64,000 nt of DNA, taken from an uncultured Neomegalonema sp. GTDB taxonomy: Bacteria > Pseudomonadota > Alphaproteobacteria > Rhodobacterales > Rhodobacteraceae. The stretch's first letter is position 1. Each line of letters starts with the position of its first letter. Shown in pieces: positions 17,373 to 26,895 of the stretch. Location: assembly GCA_937990185.1 (NCBI GenBank), contig CALKBI010000006.1, forward strand, positions 1 to 64,000. The letters are read 5' to 3'. Position numbers and translations under genes: made by a program. The notes below the pieces were generated by a model. It worked only from the letters and a program-made list of their open reading frames with translations, had not been told where the DNA came from and did no database searches.

Positions 17373-19118
17373 ATGAGTGTAGCGCGCTGGGTAATTCCTG
17401 TTGTGGTTTTGGCTTTGAGTGGATGTGCATCGACATCAACGCCGGTTGGTCAAAACGACTTGGTTATTCGGGGTCCGCAAAAACCTGCTGACACACAAGT
17501 CGCTAAAAAGCCTGCCGCGAAACCAACTGCGAAAAAATCCGGAGTTAAGCCGACGGTTTCGGCGGGCGATAAAAAGAATTTGTTAGTCACGGGGGGAGAG
17601 AGTCGAACGCCTCAGAAGAATACCCTCGCGAAGCTAGCCCCTAAACAGCCTTCACCAACTCAAACAGCACTGGCAAAACCACCTGCCGGATCTGGGTTGC
17701 CGCCATCGGTGTTTCAGGATGCGAATGCGGAAGTGCCCAGAGTCGCTGCCCCGCAAGCGCAGCCAGAAAACTTCATTGAATTGTTCGCCGAGCCTCAGCC
17801 GATAACAATTCCAGAACCATCATATGTTGTGGCGACTTTGGGCGATCCTTCAGCCACTGTTCAATCTGCTCCTGCTCCTGCTGCGCGCAGCATCCTACCG
17901 CAAGCTGCCGTACCTCTTGGAGTTCCTGAACTTGGACTTCAAAAGCCGATGGCGTTCCTGACCAAGTTGGAACAAACCGGTGAAGCGCCGGAAGGTGAAT
18001 ATGGTTATATTCTGCTCGATGCTGAGAGCGGGCAAGTGTTGAGTGAGAGCAATGCAGATAACCCGATGCCTCCAGCGTCGATTGCAAAAATGCTGGCGAC
18101 CATCGCAATTCTTGAAACCAAAGGACCAGGTGGAAGCTTCCGCACATCCCTGCTTGCAGACGGTCCGATTTCAGGTGGTGTTCTGAACGGTGATCTTCAT
18201 CTTGTCGGTACTGGTGACCCAAGTTTAGACCGAAATGACCTTAATGGACTGGCGCGGCGTTTGGCTGCTGCTGGTGTGCGCAAAGTAAACGGGCGTTTCT
18301 ATTATCACGGTGATGCGCTGCCGGAAGTTTCAATCATTGATCCTAATCAATCGGTTGGTGCGATCTATAATCCGGGTATCAGCGCGCTGAACTTGGATCG
18401 CAACGAGCATCGCGGTTCCAGCCCTGTTAAAAATCCTTCGAAATATACTGCTGATGCAATGCGTCGCGCAGCTCAATCCGCTGGTGTTACTTTGCCAGCC
18501 CCGCGTAAGGGCAGTGGAGGCGGAAAAGGCACTGAAGTTGCCGCGCATGACAGTGCGTCTGTTCAGGCAATCCTGACTGAGATGTTCGACATCTCGCGCA
18601 ACATGACGGCAGAAGTTCTGGGCGCTGCGGCGGCGGCAGAATTGTCGCGCAAACCGAACTCGCTGAGTGATGCTGCGCGGATCAACGTCGCATGGGCACA
18701 ATCCGCGATTGGTCCGATTGGCGGTTCGGAATGGAGCGGTTTAGATCTTGAAAATAATTCGGGCCTTTCAAAGCGCTCAAAAGTGACGCCGAGACAAATG
18801 GCTGCATTTACGCATTACGGTTATAAACGCCATGGCCAGTTGTTCAAAGGCATCCACGAGGCGCAATCACAAGGAAGCAGTGCGGGCGTCAATTATTCGG
18901 TGGCGACTAAGATTGGCACGTTGAGTTATGTGCGTGGCCTGACCGGATTTATTACACTTGATGGACGCGAGATGATCTTCGCAATTATGGCAAATGATCC
19001 TGCACGCCGTTTGCGCAATGCGCGAGGCTGGATGGGCAAAGCGCGCCGTCTTGAGCAAGCGTTGCTGAGTGATTGGATACAAAACTTCTGGCCAACCACG
19101 CGCACCGCAAGCGGGTAG
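17373..19118 (+). CDS. dacB: PBP4-type D-Ala-D-Ala carboxypeptidase/endopeptidase lipoprotein (family S13)
   Basis: This is a cell-wall enzyme that trims or cleaves peptidoglycan cross-links. The leader ends in a lipobox with C18 (LALSGC), so it should be a lipoprotein. About 175 residues of Lys/Pro/Ala/Thr-rich, probably disordered linker follow before the catalytic domain. The three penicillin-binding motifs are SIAK (S236-K239), SRN (S408-N410) and KIG (K513-G515), the last in place of the usual KTG. The total of 581 residues exceeds the usual 450-500 because of the linker, which may let the anchored enzyme reach across the periplasm. Confidence 0.9.
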   Translation: MSVARWVIPVVVLALSGCASTSTPVGQNDLVIRGPQKPADTQVAKKPAAKPTAKKSGVKPTVSAGDKKNLLVTGGESRTPQKNTLAKLAPKQPSPTQTALAKPPAGSGLPPSVFQDANAEVPRVAAPQAQPENFIELFAEPQPITIPEPSYVVATLGDPSATVQSAPAPAARSILPQAAVPLGVPELGLQKPMAFLTKLEQTGEAPEGEYGYILLDAESGQVLSESNADNPMPPASIAKMLATIAILETKGPGGSFRTSLLADGPISGGVLNGDLHLVGTGDPSLDRNDLNGLARRLAAAGVRKVNGRFYYHGDALPEVSIIDPNQSVGAIYNPGISALNLDRNEHRGSSPVKNPSKYTADAMRRAAQSAGVTLPAPRKGSGGGKGTEVAAHDSASVQAILTEMFDISRNMTAEVLGAAAAAELSRKPNSLSDAARINVAWAQSAIGPIGGSEWSGLDLENNSGLSKRSKVTPRQMAAFTHYGYKRHGQLFKGIHEAQSQGSSAGVNYSVATKIGTLSYVRGLTGFITLDGREMIFAIMANDPARRLRNARGWMGKARRLEQALLSDWIQNFWPTTRTASG

Positions 19119-19235
19119 AAGCAAAATCGCATGCGAAGGCTGCGGCTGACCCTGTGGTGGGCTGAAACTGGCGCTATTCAAGATCGGGTTTGCACGTAAG
19201 GCTTGGATGATTGCACCTTTTGAAAGTCGTGCGTC

Positions 19236-20411
19236 ATGTCTAAGCCTTATGTCCTTGCGTTGTTTTTCCTCGCTGTGTTTCTGCAATCAGGGACTTATGG
19301 GCTGACGTTTCTGTTGCCGGAACTGTTTGCCGAGTTTCAGGCGAACGAAAAAGACGTCGGCGCGAGTCTGCTGATTACGGCAATCGTGACACTGTTGACG
19401 GTGTATTATTCGGGGCATTTGTCTGACTGGCTCGGTCGAATGACGACGCTCGGCATGTCGGGTTTTTCAATAGCATTGGCACTGGGGCTTTACAGTGTAG
19501 TCGATGGCATCGGCCCGATGCTCGCAGTTGCAAGTGCGTTGATCGGATTTGGCTGGGGGTTGATGTACACGCTCGCGCCTGTGGTGATTACGCGGTTGAG
19601 CGGTGCTGAAAATCGTGTGCAGGCGTTCTCACTCTACGCTGTTTTCTTGATGGCCGGGTTTGGTTTGTCGCCGGTCTTTGCGTCTTGGCTGTCTGCTTGG
19701 GGATTTAATATCCGCGATGCGTTTCGAGTAGTTGCCGTTTGCTGCGTTATCAGCGGGTCATTGTTTCTTTTTCTCAAAAGGCCGATAGAGCGCCATGCGC
19801 TGACGGAAGCGTCGGACGCCCGGTCGCGGCTCTCACTCGCTGCCGTTGTTGCGATTTTTCGCTCGCCTGGTTGGTTGCCTGTGGTGATGGTTTTCCTCGG
19901 AGCGTCGGTCTTTGCAGGGGTGAATAATTTTCAGACCTCGATAGCAAAAGCGGAGGGGCTGGATTACGCGGATTATTTCCTTGTCTATACTCTTACGACA
20001 ATCGCTTGCCGGATTGCTTTTGCCGGATTTAAAGGAGGCAAGTCGCCGTATCGCGTCATTGCGCTGTTGCAATACGTGATGTTTGCGGGGGTGCTGTTGT
20101 TTCTGTTTATCGGCGGTAATCAGTGGATTTACATGGCCTGCGCGATCTTCTTTGGTATTGGTTACGGAGCTTCGTACCCGATATTGGTCGCGATGGCGGC
20201 AAACGATGCGGACAGTGATCTTTTGCCGCAAACGCTGCAACTTTTTGCGTTGACGTATTTCATCGGGATTTTTGGCTTCCCGTATGTCGCCGGGTGGCTG
20301 ATCGTTGATTTTGGTATTCAAGCGCTGTTGGCCTGTGTTGCAATTCTCGCTGCCATTGAAGCAACGATGGCATTGATACGCTCCCGTAATGTTGCAATAG
20401 CTGAGGCGTAG
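19236..20411 (+). CDS. Major facilitator superfamily transporter
   Basis: This 391-residue protein has about twelve predicted helices. The conserved loop between helices 2 and 3 reads GHLSDWLGRMTTLG, the MFS motif A. Nothing in the sequence names the substrate. It begins 117 nt after dacB and converges on the saccharopine-dehydrogenase-like gene, with a small perfect hairpin over both stop codons. A second, unrelated-looking MFS gene lies on the other side of that gene. Confidence 0.88.
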   Translation: MSKPYVLALFFLAVFLQSGTYGLTFLLPELFAEFQANEKDVGASLLITAIVTLLTVYYSGHLSDWLGRMTTLGMSGFSIALALGLYSVVDGIGPMLAVASALIGFGWGLMYTLAPVVITRLSGAENRVQAFSLYAVFLMAGFGLSPVFASWLSAWGFNIRDAFRVVAVCCVISGSLFLFLKRPIERHALTEASDARSRLSLAAVVAIFRSPGWLPVVMVFLGASVFAGVNNFQTSIAKAEGLDYADYFLVYTLTTIACRIAFAGFKGGKSPYRVIALLQYVMFAGVLLFLFIGGNQWIYMACAIFFGIGYGASYPILVAMAANDADSDLLPQTLQLFALTYFIGIFGFPYVAGWLIVDFGIQALLACVAILAAIEATMALIRSRNVAIAEA

Positions 20412-20429
20412 GTGGTTATTCTAACCACC
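20411..20429. terminator. Hairpin covering both stop codons of a convergent gene pair
   Basis: GGTGGTTA and TAACCACC form a perfect 8-bp stem with a 3-nt loop. It overlaps the stops of the MFS gene (20411) and the minus-strand gene (20416). No T run follows on either strand, so it may act as a bidirectional mRNA 3'-end structure rather than a classic intrinsic terminator. Confidence 0.45.
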
Positions 20430-22092
20430 CGCGATAACGAACAATCAAACCCGTCATCCAATGCCTAATTTCGACGTGGAAATGAAAGCGCCCGTCAATG
20501 ACATGCTCGTAAGCATCGCCTGATGGGGCGAGGAAGCGGGGCATCGGTATTCCGAAAGCACGCCATTTTATCGTCTTCAACCACATCTTGTCATCTTGCA
20601 GCACGAGGGCGAGGCCAAATTCCAGTGGGCCGAAACTCTCGGATAATAAATGTTCAAACGATCCTTCTCCGCGTTTTTGCAGGCTGGAGAATGGACGGCC
20701 ATCGAAATTTCGTTGCCAATGCTCAACGCCATCTTTGACCGAGAATGTTACCTCAACGGAGACGTCTTCGCTGGCTTTTGGAAAGCCAACAATTCCAGCA
20801 ATCAACCTTGCGAGCGGATTTTTTCCCCGATCAACACGCGCACGGCCTGCCACGTGCTTACCGCTGGGTGACGTGTGCAACGCTTGAATTTCCTGTGGTA
20901 AGCGTTGCCATGCTTCGCCCAGAATATGCTGATAGAGCGGTGCGTCTTCGGATAAATGGTCGCGGATTCCAGCGATGATCTGTTTTCCTGCAAATTGGGA
21001 TTCAAACTCGGCGAGAGAGACGATGCCAAGCGCGGGATATGCGCCCGGTAGCGGTTTATCGCCCCGCTGGATTTTCTTTACCAGCGCCGCGACAGCCATT
21101 GAAGGAATAAAAGGACCATCATCACCTTCGGCAATCATATGCCATTCGCGTGTGATCGGCGTGCCGTCTTTGCTTTCACCGCCAACGCGCATGATCAGCC
21201 CGCCGCGATGTGCGCCAAAGGGTAACAGCTTCATGGCGGCGTAGGCCAAGCTCTTAAACGGTGACAGGGATGGCAATAGCCGCATATGGACGATGCGCGA
21301 AGAAAGGTTTAGCAGTCTCAACATGATTTGTGGGCGTGTTCCGACGCCATACCAAAGCTCGCGCAGCGCGGTCCATTTATTAGGAAAGAGCGTTTGATCG
21401 GGCAGCTCAACCAAAGAGAACCTCATTGGCGGGAGGGGTTCTACGCCAGGCGGTGCTACGGTAAAATACCGCGAGTCCACGAGCGCTGGGGCAGTTGTGT
21501 TATTGCCCCCGTGAATGACTGAAACCGGTTTTCCTGCATAAGACATGATTGCGGCAATGACATTTTTCCCTAGACCAGCGCGCGGCGACGGGGCAAGTCC
21601 GTTCTCAATACAATTGACTGACTGCCAGTCTTTTGACAAATCCTCGACAATCGCAGCGGAGAGTGCGGGAAAGGTGCTTGCCCCGGAAATGATGCCAATT
21701 CCGGCGGCTTTTGCTTTCTCGTCATAGACGGAAATGCCTGTGACGAAATCAGCACCATCCGCGATGTCGATATACGTCACACCCGCTGCAATCGCAGCTT
21801 CTACGACACGGTAGGGTCGTTCACCATATCCTTGAAATGGTCCTGATGTATCGACGATCAGATCAGGTTTCCATTCAGTAAAAGACTGGGTAAGATCGCC
21901 GTTTCTATCGGTTTCGGCGGCAATCAAGATTGCCTCCGCCTCCGGTTGATATTTAGCGACGAGAGCGTTCGCTTTGGCCAATGACCGTCCAGCGCAGATA
22001 AGCGTTAAACCTTTATCGGCGATAAGAAGCCGAATAAGCCGTGTGCCGAATGTGCCGTAACCGCCCAGTATGAATATGCGAAGAGTGTTCAT
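20416..22092 (-). CDS. Saccharopine-dehydrogenase-like NAD(P)-binding protein with C-terminal DUF4166
   Basis: This is a 558-residue two-domain protein. The N-terminal part is a saccharopine-dehydrogenase-type Rossmann domain (LGGYGTFGTRLIRLL, then CAGRSLAKANAL and LIVDTSGPFQGYG). The last 180 or so residues match DUF4166 (EAWQRLPQEIQALH, VEHWQRNFDGRPF, HFHVEIRHWMTGLIVRYRG). This fused architecture is known in proteobacteria, but its reaction is not established. The protein is probably cytosolic or membrane-associated. It is flanked by two MFS transporter genes, one convergent and one divergent, which may hint at metabolism of a transported compound. Confidence 0.85.
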   Translation of the reverse strand: MNTLRIFILGGYGTFGTRLIRLLIADKGLTLICAGRSLAKANALVAKYQPEAEAILIAAETDRNGDLTQSFTEWKPDLIVDTSGPFQGYGERPYRVVEAAIAAGVTYIDIADGADFVTGISVYDEKAKAAGIGIISGASTFPALSAAIVEDLSKDWQSVNCIENGLAPSPRAGLGKNVIAAIMSYAGKPVSVIHGGNNTTAPALVDSRYFTVAPPGVEPLPPMRFSLVELPDQTLFPNKWTALRELWYGVGTRPQIMLRLLNLSSRIVHMRLLPSLSPFKSLAYAAMKLLPFGAHRGGLIMRVGGESKDGTPITREWHMIAEGDDGPFIPSMAVAALVKKIQRGDKPLPGAYPALGIVSLAEFESQFAGKQIIAGIRDHLSEDAPLYQHILGEAWQRLPQEIQALHTSPSGKHVAGRARVDRGKNPLARLIAGIVGFPKASEDVSVEVTFSVKDGVEHWQRNFDGRPFSSLQKRGEGSFEHLLSESFGPLEFGLALVLQDDKMWLKTIKWRAFGIPMPRFLAPSGDAYEHVIDGRFHFHVEIRHWMTGLIVRYRGWLE

Positions 22093-22212
22093 TGCTCTGA
22101 AGCTGCGCCATATGCCTGCGCAATCAAGGGGTGTTTGGGGTGCGAGATAACATATTTTATTTAAATGCGTCTTCGGCGATGACTTCTGGGTTTTTGAGCC
22201 TTAGAGAGACAT

Positions 22213-23451
22213 ATGCTCTCTTATAGATTCCTGCGCGAGAACGCACCTTGGTTGCTCGCTGGTTTGTTGCTCGCGTTCGGGTCGAATTTCGGGCAAACAT
22301 TTTTTATTTCGTTGTTTGGCGGTGAGTACAGGCGGGAACTGGGATTGACCGATGGTGAGTTCGGTCAACTCTATACAATTGCGACCCTCGCTTCAGCAAT
22401 TTTACTGGTGAATACCGGATGGATTGCGGACCGACTACCCATGCGGAAATTGGGTGTCTTAGTGCTGGCGGGGCTGGCGGGCGTATGCTTGTTAATGAGT
22501 CAGGCGCAAAATATTTGGTTTTTTGGACTCGCGATCTTTGGCTTGCGCTATGCAGGGCAGGGCATGTTGAGCCATATCGAGGTCACGGCGATTGCGCGCT
22601 GGTTCGTGGCCAGCCGGGGCCGTGCGCTGGCGGTTGCTTCATGGGGGCATCCTATCGGCGAAGGGCTGTTGCCGCCTTTGGTTGCGTGGCTTTTGACACA
22701 AATGGAATGGCGCTCGGTTTGGATGGTCTTTGCGGGCGTTCTGATCTTTGTGTTGATCCCGCTTTATACTCTGATCCTGAAAGGCGAGCGGATTCCGACG
22801 GGTACTGAAACCGAAGGAAAAGTCGTCACAGGCATTGGCGGCAAACATTGGACGCGCCCTGAGGTTTTGCGTCACAAGGTGTTTTGGTTGTTGATCCCTG
22901 CTTTGATGGCTTCGCCGATGGTCGGGACGGCTGGCCTTTTTCATCAGGCACATATTGCTGAGATTAAAGACTGGACCTTGCTGCAGTTTACGGCTGGCTT
23001 CACAAGCTATGCGGTTTTGTCAGTGGTTTTCTCTTTGATTTTCGGAATGTTGCTGGATCGGTTCAGCGCCTTAGAAGTGCTCCCGTTTTATTTGATGCCC
23101 TTGGCGCTGGGCATGTTTGCGCTTAGTCAGTTTGATGGGCTGTGGGTTCCGCATATCTTTTTGGGGATGATTGGCGCGAGTGCCGGGGCAGGCGGGGCGA
23201 CAATGGGGGCGATGTGGGCGGAGCTTTACGGCACAAAACACCTTGGCTCGATCCGCTCGTTAAGCATGGCTGCGATGGTTTTCTCGTCCGCGTTGGGGCC
23301 GGGTTTGACGGGGACATTCATCGATCGGGGCGTAAATTTTGAAGCGCAATGTGTTCTGATGGCGCTTTATGTGCTGGCGATGGCTTTGTGGCTGTTTTTG
23401 CTATTGAGGCCGATTATCGCGGCGCGAAAGTTGAGCCGCCTATCGGGATGA
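22213..23451 (+). CDS. Major facilitator superfamily transporter
   Basis: This 412-residue, about twelve-helix carrier has a motif-A-like loop (NTGWIADRLPMRKLG) and the family's GLRYAGQGMLSH region. Its substrate is unknown. It is divergent from the DUF4166 gene with a 120-nt gap that may hold a shared control region. Its last 12 nt overlap the end of the minus-strand esterase gene (23440), a tail-to-tail overlap. Confidence 0.88.
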   Translation: MLSYRFLRENAPWLLAGLLLAFGSNFGQTFFISLFGGEYRRELGLTDGEFGQLYTIATLASAILLVNTGWIADRLPMRKLGVLVLAGLAGVCLLMSQAQNIWFFGLAIFGLRYAGQGMLSHIEVTAIARWFVASRGRALAVASWGHPIGEGLLPPLVAWLLTQMEWRSVWMVFAGVLIFVLIPLYTLILKGERIPTGTETEGKVVTGIGGKHWTRPEVLRHKVFWLLIPALMASPMVGTAGLFHQAHIAEIKDWTLLQFTAGFTSYAVLSVVFSLIFGMLLDRFSALEVLPFYLMPLALGMFALSQFDGLWVPHIFLGMIGASAGAGGATMGAMWAELYGTKHLGSIRSLSMAAMVFSSALGPGLTGTFIDRGVNFEAQCVLMALYVLAMALWLFLLLRPIIAARKLSRLSG

Positions 23452-24288
23452 GAGAACTTCGTTCAACCGCGCTGACCATAGCGCGCCTAGCTTATCAAGA
23501 CCCTCTCGGTTAAAATGGCATCCGTCATAACGGTATGCTTGACCCACTGAATCTGTATCGGGACCAACGAAGACATCTGAGCGTTCTGCTGCCAAAGCAC
23601 GGCGCGCTGAGATGAGGGCAGGAGCCGGATTGTGGTCGTGGCCGCAAATCGACGAATTCGACACGACAAGCGGTGTTGCGGGCGAAAGCTGCGCTGTCAT
23701 ATCGGCAATTTTTGCGAGTGCTTCTCGGTATGTGTTCTCTGGTGTTTCACGGTCCGACTCGCCTTGAAAATATAGAAAGGCAGTAATCGTGTAGCCTTTT
23801 TCTAAAAGTGCGCGTGTTTGCTGCGTCAGGTGCTCCGCGTGATCTGTTCCCGGTTGCCATTGTTCAATGCGGGTATTTCCTACCGCGACATTTGCCAACA
23901 AGATTGGGCGCTGTTCTCCGCTATTGCGCTGAGCATGGGCAAAAGCAGGCCAGGGCGAGCCGCCATTTCCTGTGGATGAGAATTGGGGGTCGTTGCCTTC
24001 GAAACATCGCTTGTCGAAAAAATCATACGTCTCCGCAGGGGCAGTCCCTCTACCTGTGCCGTGATTGGCAGCATTGCTTTGGCCAAAGATCACAATGGTT
24101 TTTGTGGTCGCAGGGTCCGGGCAGCTCAGCTCGCGTTTGACCGAGATATCACGCTCGCCAGCGATTAAAGCCTGATCCGCGAGGCGTGCACGATAGTTAT
24201 ATTCTTTGATTGCCCAGTTAGCCGCATAGACAGAACCGGCACAAAATAGGGCGAGGAGGAGGGTGATGCTAAGCCGCTTTCGGGTCAC
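23440..24288 (-). CDS. Secreted SGNH/sialate-O-acetylesterase-like carbohydrate esterase
   Basis: This is a 282-residue exported protein. An N-terminal hydrophobic leader (LSITLLLALFCAGSVYA) is followed by the sialate O-acetylesterase (carbohydrate esterase 6-like) fold. The motifs are IFGQSNAANHG with the catalytic serine, YFQGESDRE, and a C-terminal Asp/His pair in YDGCHFNREG. Such enzymes remove acetyl groups from sugars. Its start lies inside the last 20 nt of the acyltransferase gene, so the two are translationally coupled. That suggests opposing or sequential roles on the same glycan, which is an inference. Confidence 0.82.
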   Translation of the reverse strand: MTRKRLSITLLLALFCAGSVYAANWAIKEYNYRARLADQALIAGERDISVKRELSCPDPATTKTIVIFGQSNAANHGTGRGTAPAETYDFFDKRCFEGNDPQFSSTGNGGSPWPAFAHAQRNSGEQRPILLANVAVGNTRIEQWQPGTDHAEHLTQQTRALLEKGYTITAFLYFQGESDRETPENTYREALAKIADMTAQLSPATPLVVSNSSICGHDHNPAPALISARRALAAERSDVFVGPDTDSVGQAYRYDGCHFNREGLDKLGALWSARLNEVLSSR

Positions 24289-25405
24289 GGATCAGGTTTC
24301 CAATTGCGCGGCGAACACGGCCAACCAAAGGCATTTCTACGTAGCGGGCAATGACGAAAGACAGCGCGAATGAGAGCGTCAGAGAGATGACTGTTCCCAC
24401 GATAAACGCCTGTGTTCCGTAAGCACCTTCCGTGAAAGATGCGATGATCTGAAACACGACGTAGAGCACGGACCCATGAATTAAATAGAGCGCGAACGAA
24501 ACTTCACCGAGAAAACCAAAGAAGCGATGACTGAGTGCAGGCCGTAACCAAGGGGCCGAAGCAAAGCCGATGAAGAAATAGAAAATCGACATCAGGCCCA
24601 ACGCATTCGCGATCAGATAGTGAAGGTCATGGCGCGTGAGGACTGAGGATACTAACAGGCCACCGATCATGAGGACGCCCGGCATCCATGATAAGCGCCC
24701 GATGACCTTTCGGACGCTTTCCCAGCGATGGGCAACCAACATTCCTAAAAAGAAGACGCTACCCGCTAGAGCTTTCAGGAAATACTCGGTTGTATCGGCG
24801 CGCCATGAAATGATGCTTACGGCTGAAATGATGACCAACAAGATTGCGATCTCATAGCGGCGAAGAACTAAGGCTCCGACTGCAAAGATTAGCAGTGAAA
24901 ATGCGAACTCAACCGGCATTGTCCAGAGGTTCACATTGAATGTATCTGTCTCGCTATAGAGAAAGAAAACGCGCGTAAGGAGAAATTCGACTAATCGCGC
25001 GGCATCCCACCCTTCAACATTCCAACGGGTAATCCATTGCGGCGCGGCGAAAGGCGCGAGCTGTTCTGTGCCGCTGGCCCGAAGAGCAATCAGTTGAAGA
25101 ATGAAGCATAGAATGCCGGTTATAAAGACAGGGATGAGCAGACGGGGTAACCGGTTAATAACGTCGATCAGTAAGTTACGTTCGACTTTGGCTCCGATGA
25201 AATAGGGATAGGAAAGTACAAAGCCGCTGATGGCGAAAAAGATGAGCACCGCGAAATGGCCGTTTGCGGCAAAACTCCAGAGAGGTGCGCTCCAATGGGC
25301 AAATGGGTCGCCAAAGGTTGCAGGCCGGTAATTCAGCAAATGTGCAAAGACGACGGCAACCGCAGCAATCCCGCGTAAAGCATCAAATTCATGGAGTCTG
25401 TTCAT
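24269..25405 (-). CDS. Acyltransferase 3 family membrane O-acyltransferase (OafA/YrhL-like)
   Basis: This 378-residue multi-pass membrane protein begins with the family signature LHEFDALRGIAAVAVVFAHLLN, including the catalytic-site His and Arg region. About ten hydrophobic segments follow, and a second motif LYLIHGSVLYVVFQ lies near the end. Such proteins transfer acyl groups, usually acetyl, to surface polysaccharides or lipids. The gene overlaps the downstream SGNH esterase by 20 nt. It is separated from the flavoprotein gene upstream by 45 nt. Confidence 0.88.
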   Translation of the reverse strand: MNRLHEFDALRGIAAVAVVFAHLLNYRPATFGDPFAHWSAPLWSFAANGHFAVLIFFAISGFVLSYPYFIGAKVERNLLIDVINRLPRLLIPVFITGILCFILQLIALRASGTEQLAPFAAPQWITRWNVEGWDAARLVEFLLTRVFFLYSETDTFNVNLWTMPVEFAFSLLIFAVGALVLRRYEIAILLVIISAVSIISWRADTTEYFLKALAGSVFFLGMLVAHRWESVRKVIGRLSWMPGVLMIGGLLVSSVLTRHDLHYLIANALGLMSIFYFFIGFASAPWLRPALSHRFFGFLGEVSFALYLIHGSVLYVVFQIIASFTEGAYGTQAFIVGTVISLTLSFALSFVIARYVEMPLVGRVRRAIGNLIRDPKAA

Positions 25406-25450
25406 GCCGTAAAATTAACGCGGAAACTCTTTCTGTCGGGTTACCGTGTG

Positions 25451-26833
25451 TTACAAGATTTTACCGGGATTCATGATATTGGCCTGGTCAAATACTTGTT
25501 TTATTTCACGCATTAACCGCAGCTTTTCAGGGTCGCCGTGTTTGGCAAGGCTGGCACGTTTCTCGATGCCAATGCCGTGTTCGGCTGAGAATGATCCGCC
25601 GATATGTTTCAGACCGCTATAGACAGCATCGGAAATCGCGGCGCGGCGGGCCTCGTCTGTGGGCTGGCCGTTGCCTATGGTGTAGTGCAGGTTGCCATCG
25701 CCAAGATGCCCCATGACCCAAATACCAAGGCTAGTGTCTATGGCGTTTAGGCGTGCTTCAATGGAGGTTATGGTTTCGTCAATCGAGTTTAACGGAACGG
25801 AAATATCGTACCATTGGCAATAGGGCACGGTGTTGTCGACGATGAAACTTTCTTCGCGGATGCGCCAGATTTCTGATCTTTCCCGTTCGTTCTTGGCTAC
25901 GATTGCATCGCGAATTGCGTTTTGTGCTGTGGGGTCATCGAACAAAGTTTGCAGCGCTGTTTCTGCTGTTCCATGGCTCGTTAATTCGATCAACAGATAG
26001 GCGGGAGAATCGCAAAAATTAAGCACGGAAGAAAGACCAATTTCTTCCGCAACAGTGACGGCATAGTTGCGCCACATGATTTCTGTTTGGAGCAAAGTGA
26101 CGTCAGGCATTTTCTGACAAGCACGCGTAATCGTTAGTGCGGCGGCAGCGCTCTCGCAGGCAATCAGGAGCGTGGTTGTCGGAAGTATCGCTGGTGTTAA
26201 TTTGAGGACGGCGCGGGTGATGATGCCGAGGGTTCCTTCGGCTCCGCAAAAAAGGTGCTTGATGTCGTAGCCTTCATTGCATTTCGGTACTTCGGTGAGG
26301 TCATTCAAAATTGTACCGCTGGCGAGCACTGCTTCGAGGCCGAGAACGCGGTTACGCATGGACCCGTTGCGAAAAGCTTCCATCCCTCCGGCATTGGTCG
26401 AGATCATACCGCCTATGGTGGCTGTGCCGCGCGCACCGAGATCGATACCAACGCTCAGGCCGTGTTGGTTTGCCGCCTCCTCAACGGATTGCAAAGTTGC
26501 GCCGCAATTGACTGTGGCGGTTCCCACGAGGGGGTCGAGTGCAGTAATGGCGTTCATGCGACGAAGGCCGAGGATGATGCTGTTCGATGTTGACGCTGCG
26601 GCTCCTGATAGGCCGGTTAGTCCACCCTGTGGAACGATGGGCAGGCCGTGCCGCGCGCAATAGGTGACGACTTGCGCGACTTCTTCGGTGCTGGCGGGAT
26701 AGACCGCAAGACCGGCAACGAGGTTCTCGGGGTGGAAACCGGGATCGCGGGTGGTCAGCATATCCGGCGTGTGGACATGCTTTTCGCCAACGATGGCCGC
26801 GAGGCTCTTAATATGTGTGCTTGTGATTTCCAT
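25451..26833 (-). CDS. GlcD/DLD-type FAD-linked D-2-hydroxyacid dehydrogenase
   Basis: This 460-residue flavoprotein belongs to the D-lactate/glycolate/D-2-hydroxyglutarate dehydrogenase group. The FAD-binding (PCMH) segment includes VPQGGLTGLSGAA and LGARGTATIGGMISTNAGG. The C-terminal cap has the metal-site motif MGHLGDGNLHYTI and ends with SAEHGIGIEKR. It oxidises D-2-hydroxyacids and passes electrons to an acceptor; the exact substrate is undetermined. I prefer ATG 26833 (MEITSTH) to the GTG at 26848 because neither has a strong ribosome site and ATG is commoner. It lies 62 nt downstream of the RND gene, on the same strand. Confidence 0.88.
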   Translation of the reverse strand: MEITSTHIKSLAAIVGEKHVHTPDMLTTRDPGFHPENLVAGLAVYPASTEEVAQVVTYCARHGLPIVPQGGLTGLSGAAASTSNSIILGLRRMNAITALDPLVGTATVNCGATLQSVEEAANQHGLSVGIDLGARGTATIGGMISTNAGGMEAFRNGSMRNRVLGLEAVLASGTILNDLTEVPKCNEGYDIKHLFCGAEGTLGIITRAVLKLTPAILPTTTLLIACESAAAALTITRACQKMPDVTLLQTEIMWRNYAVTVAEEIGLSSVLNFCDSPAYLLIELTSHGTAETALQTLFDDPTAQNAIRDAIVAKNERERSEIWRIREESFIVDNTVPYCQWYDISVPLNSIDETITSIEARLNAIDTSLGIWVMGHLGDGNLHYTIGNGQPTDEARRAAISDAVYSGLKHIGGSFSAEHGIGIEKRASLAKHGDPEKLRLMREIKQVFDQANIMNPGKIL

Positions 26834-26895
26834 TCCGGAAATCTGCACCAGTCGTTGAGTGAATGCCAGTCAACATCGTGCAGAGTAATACCTTT

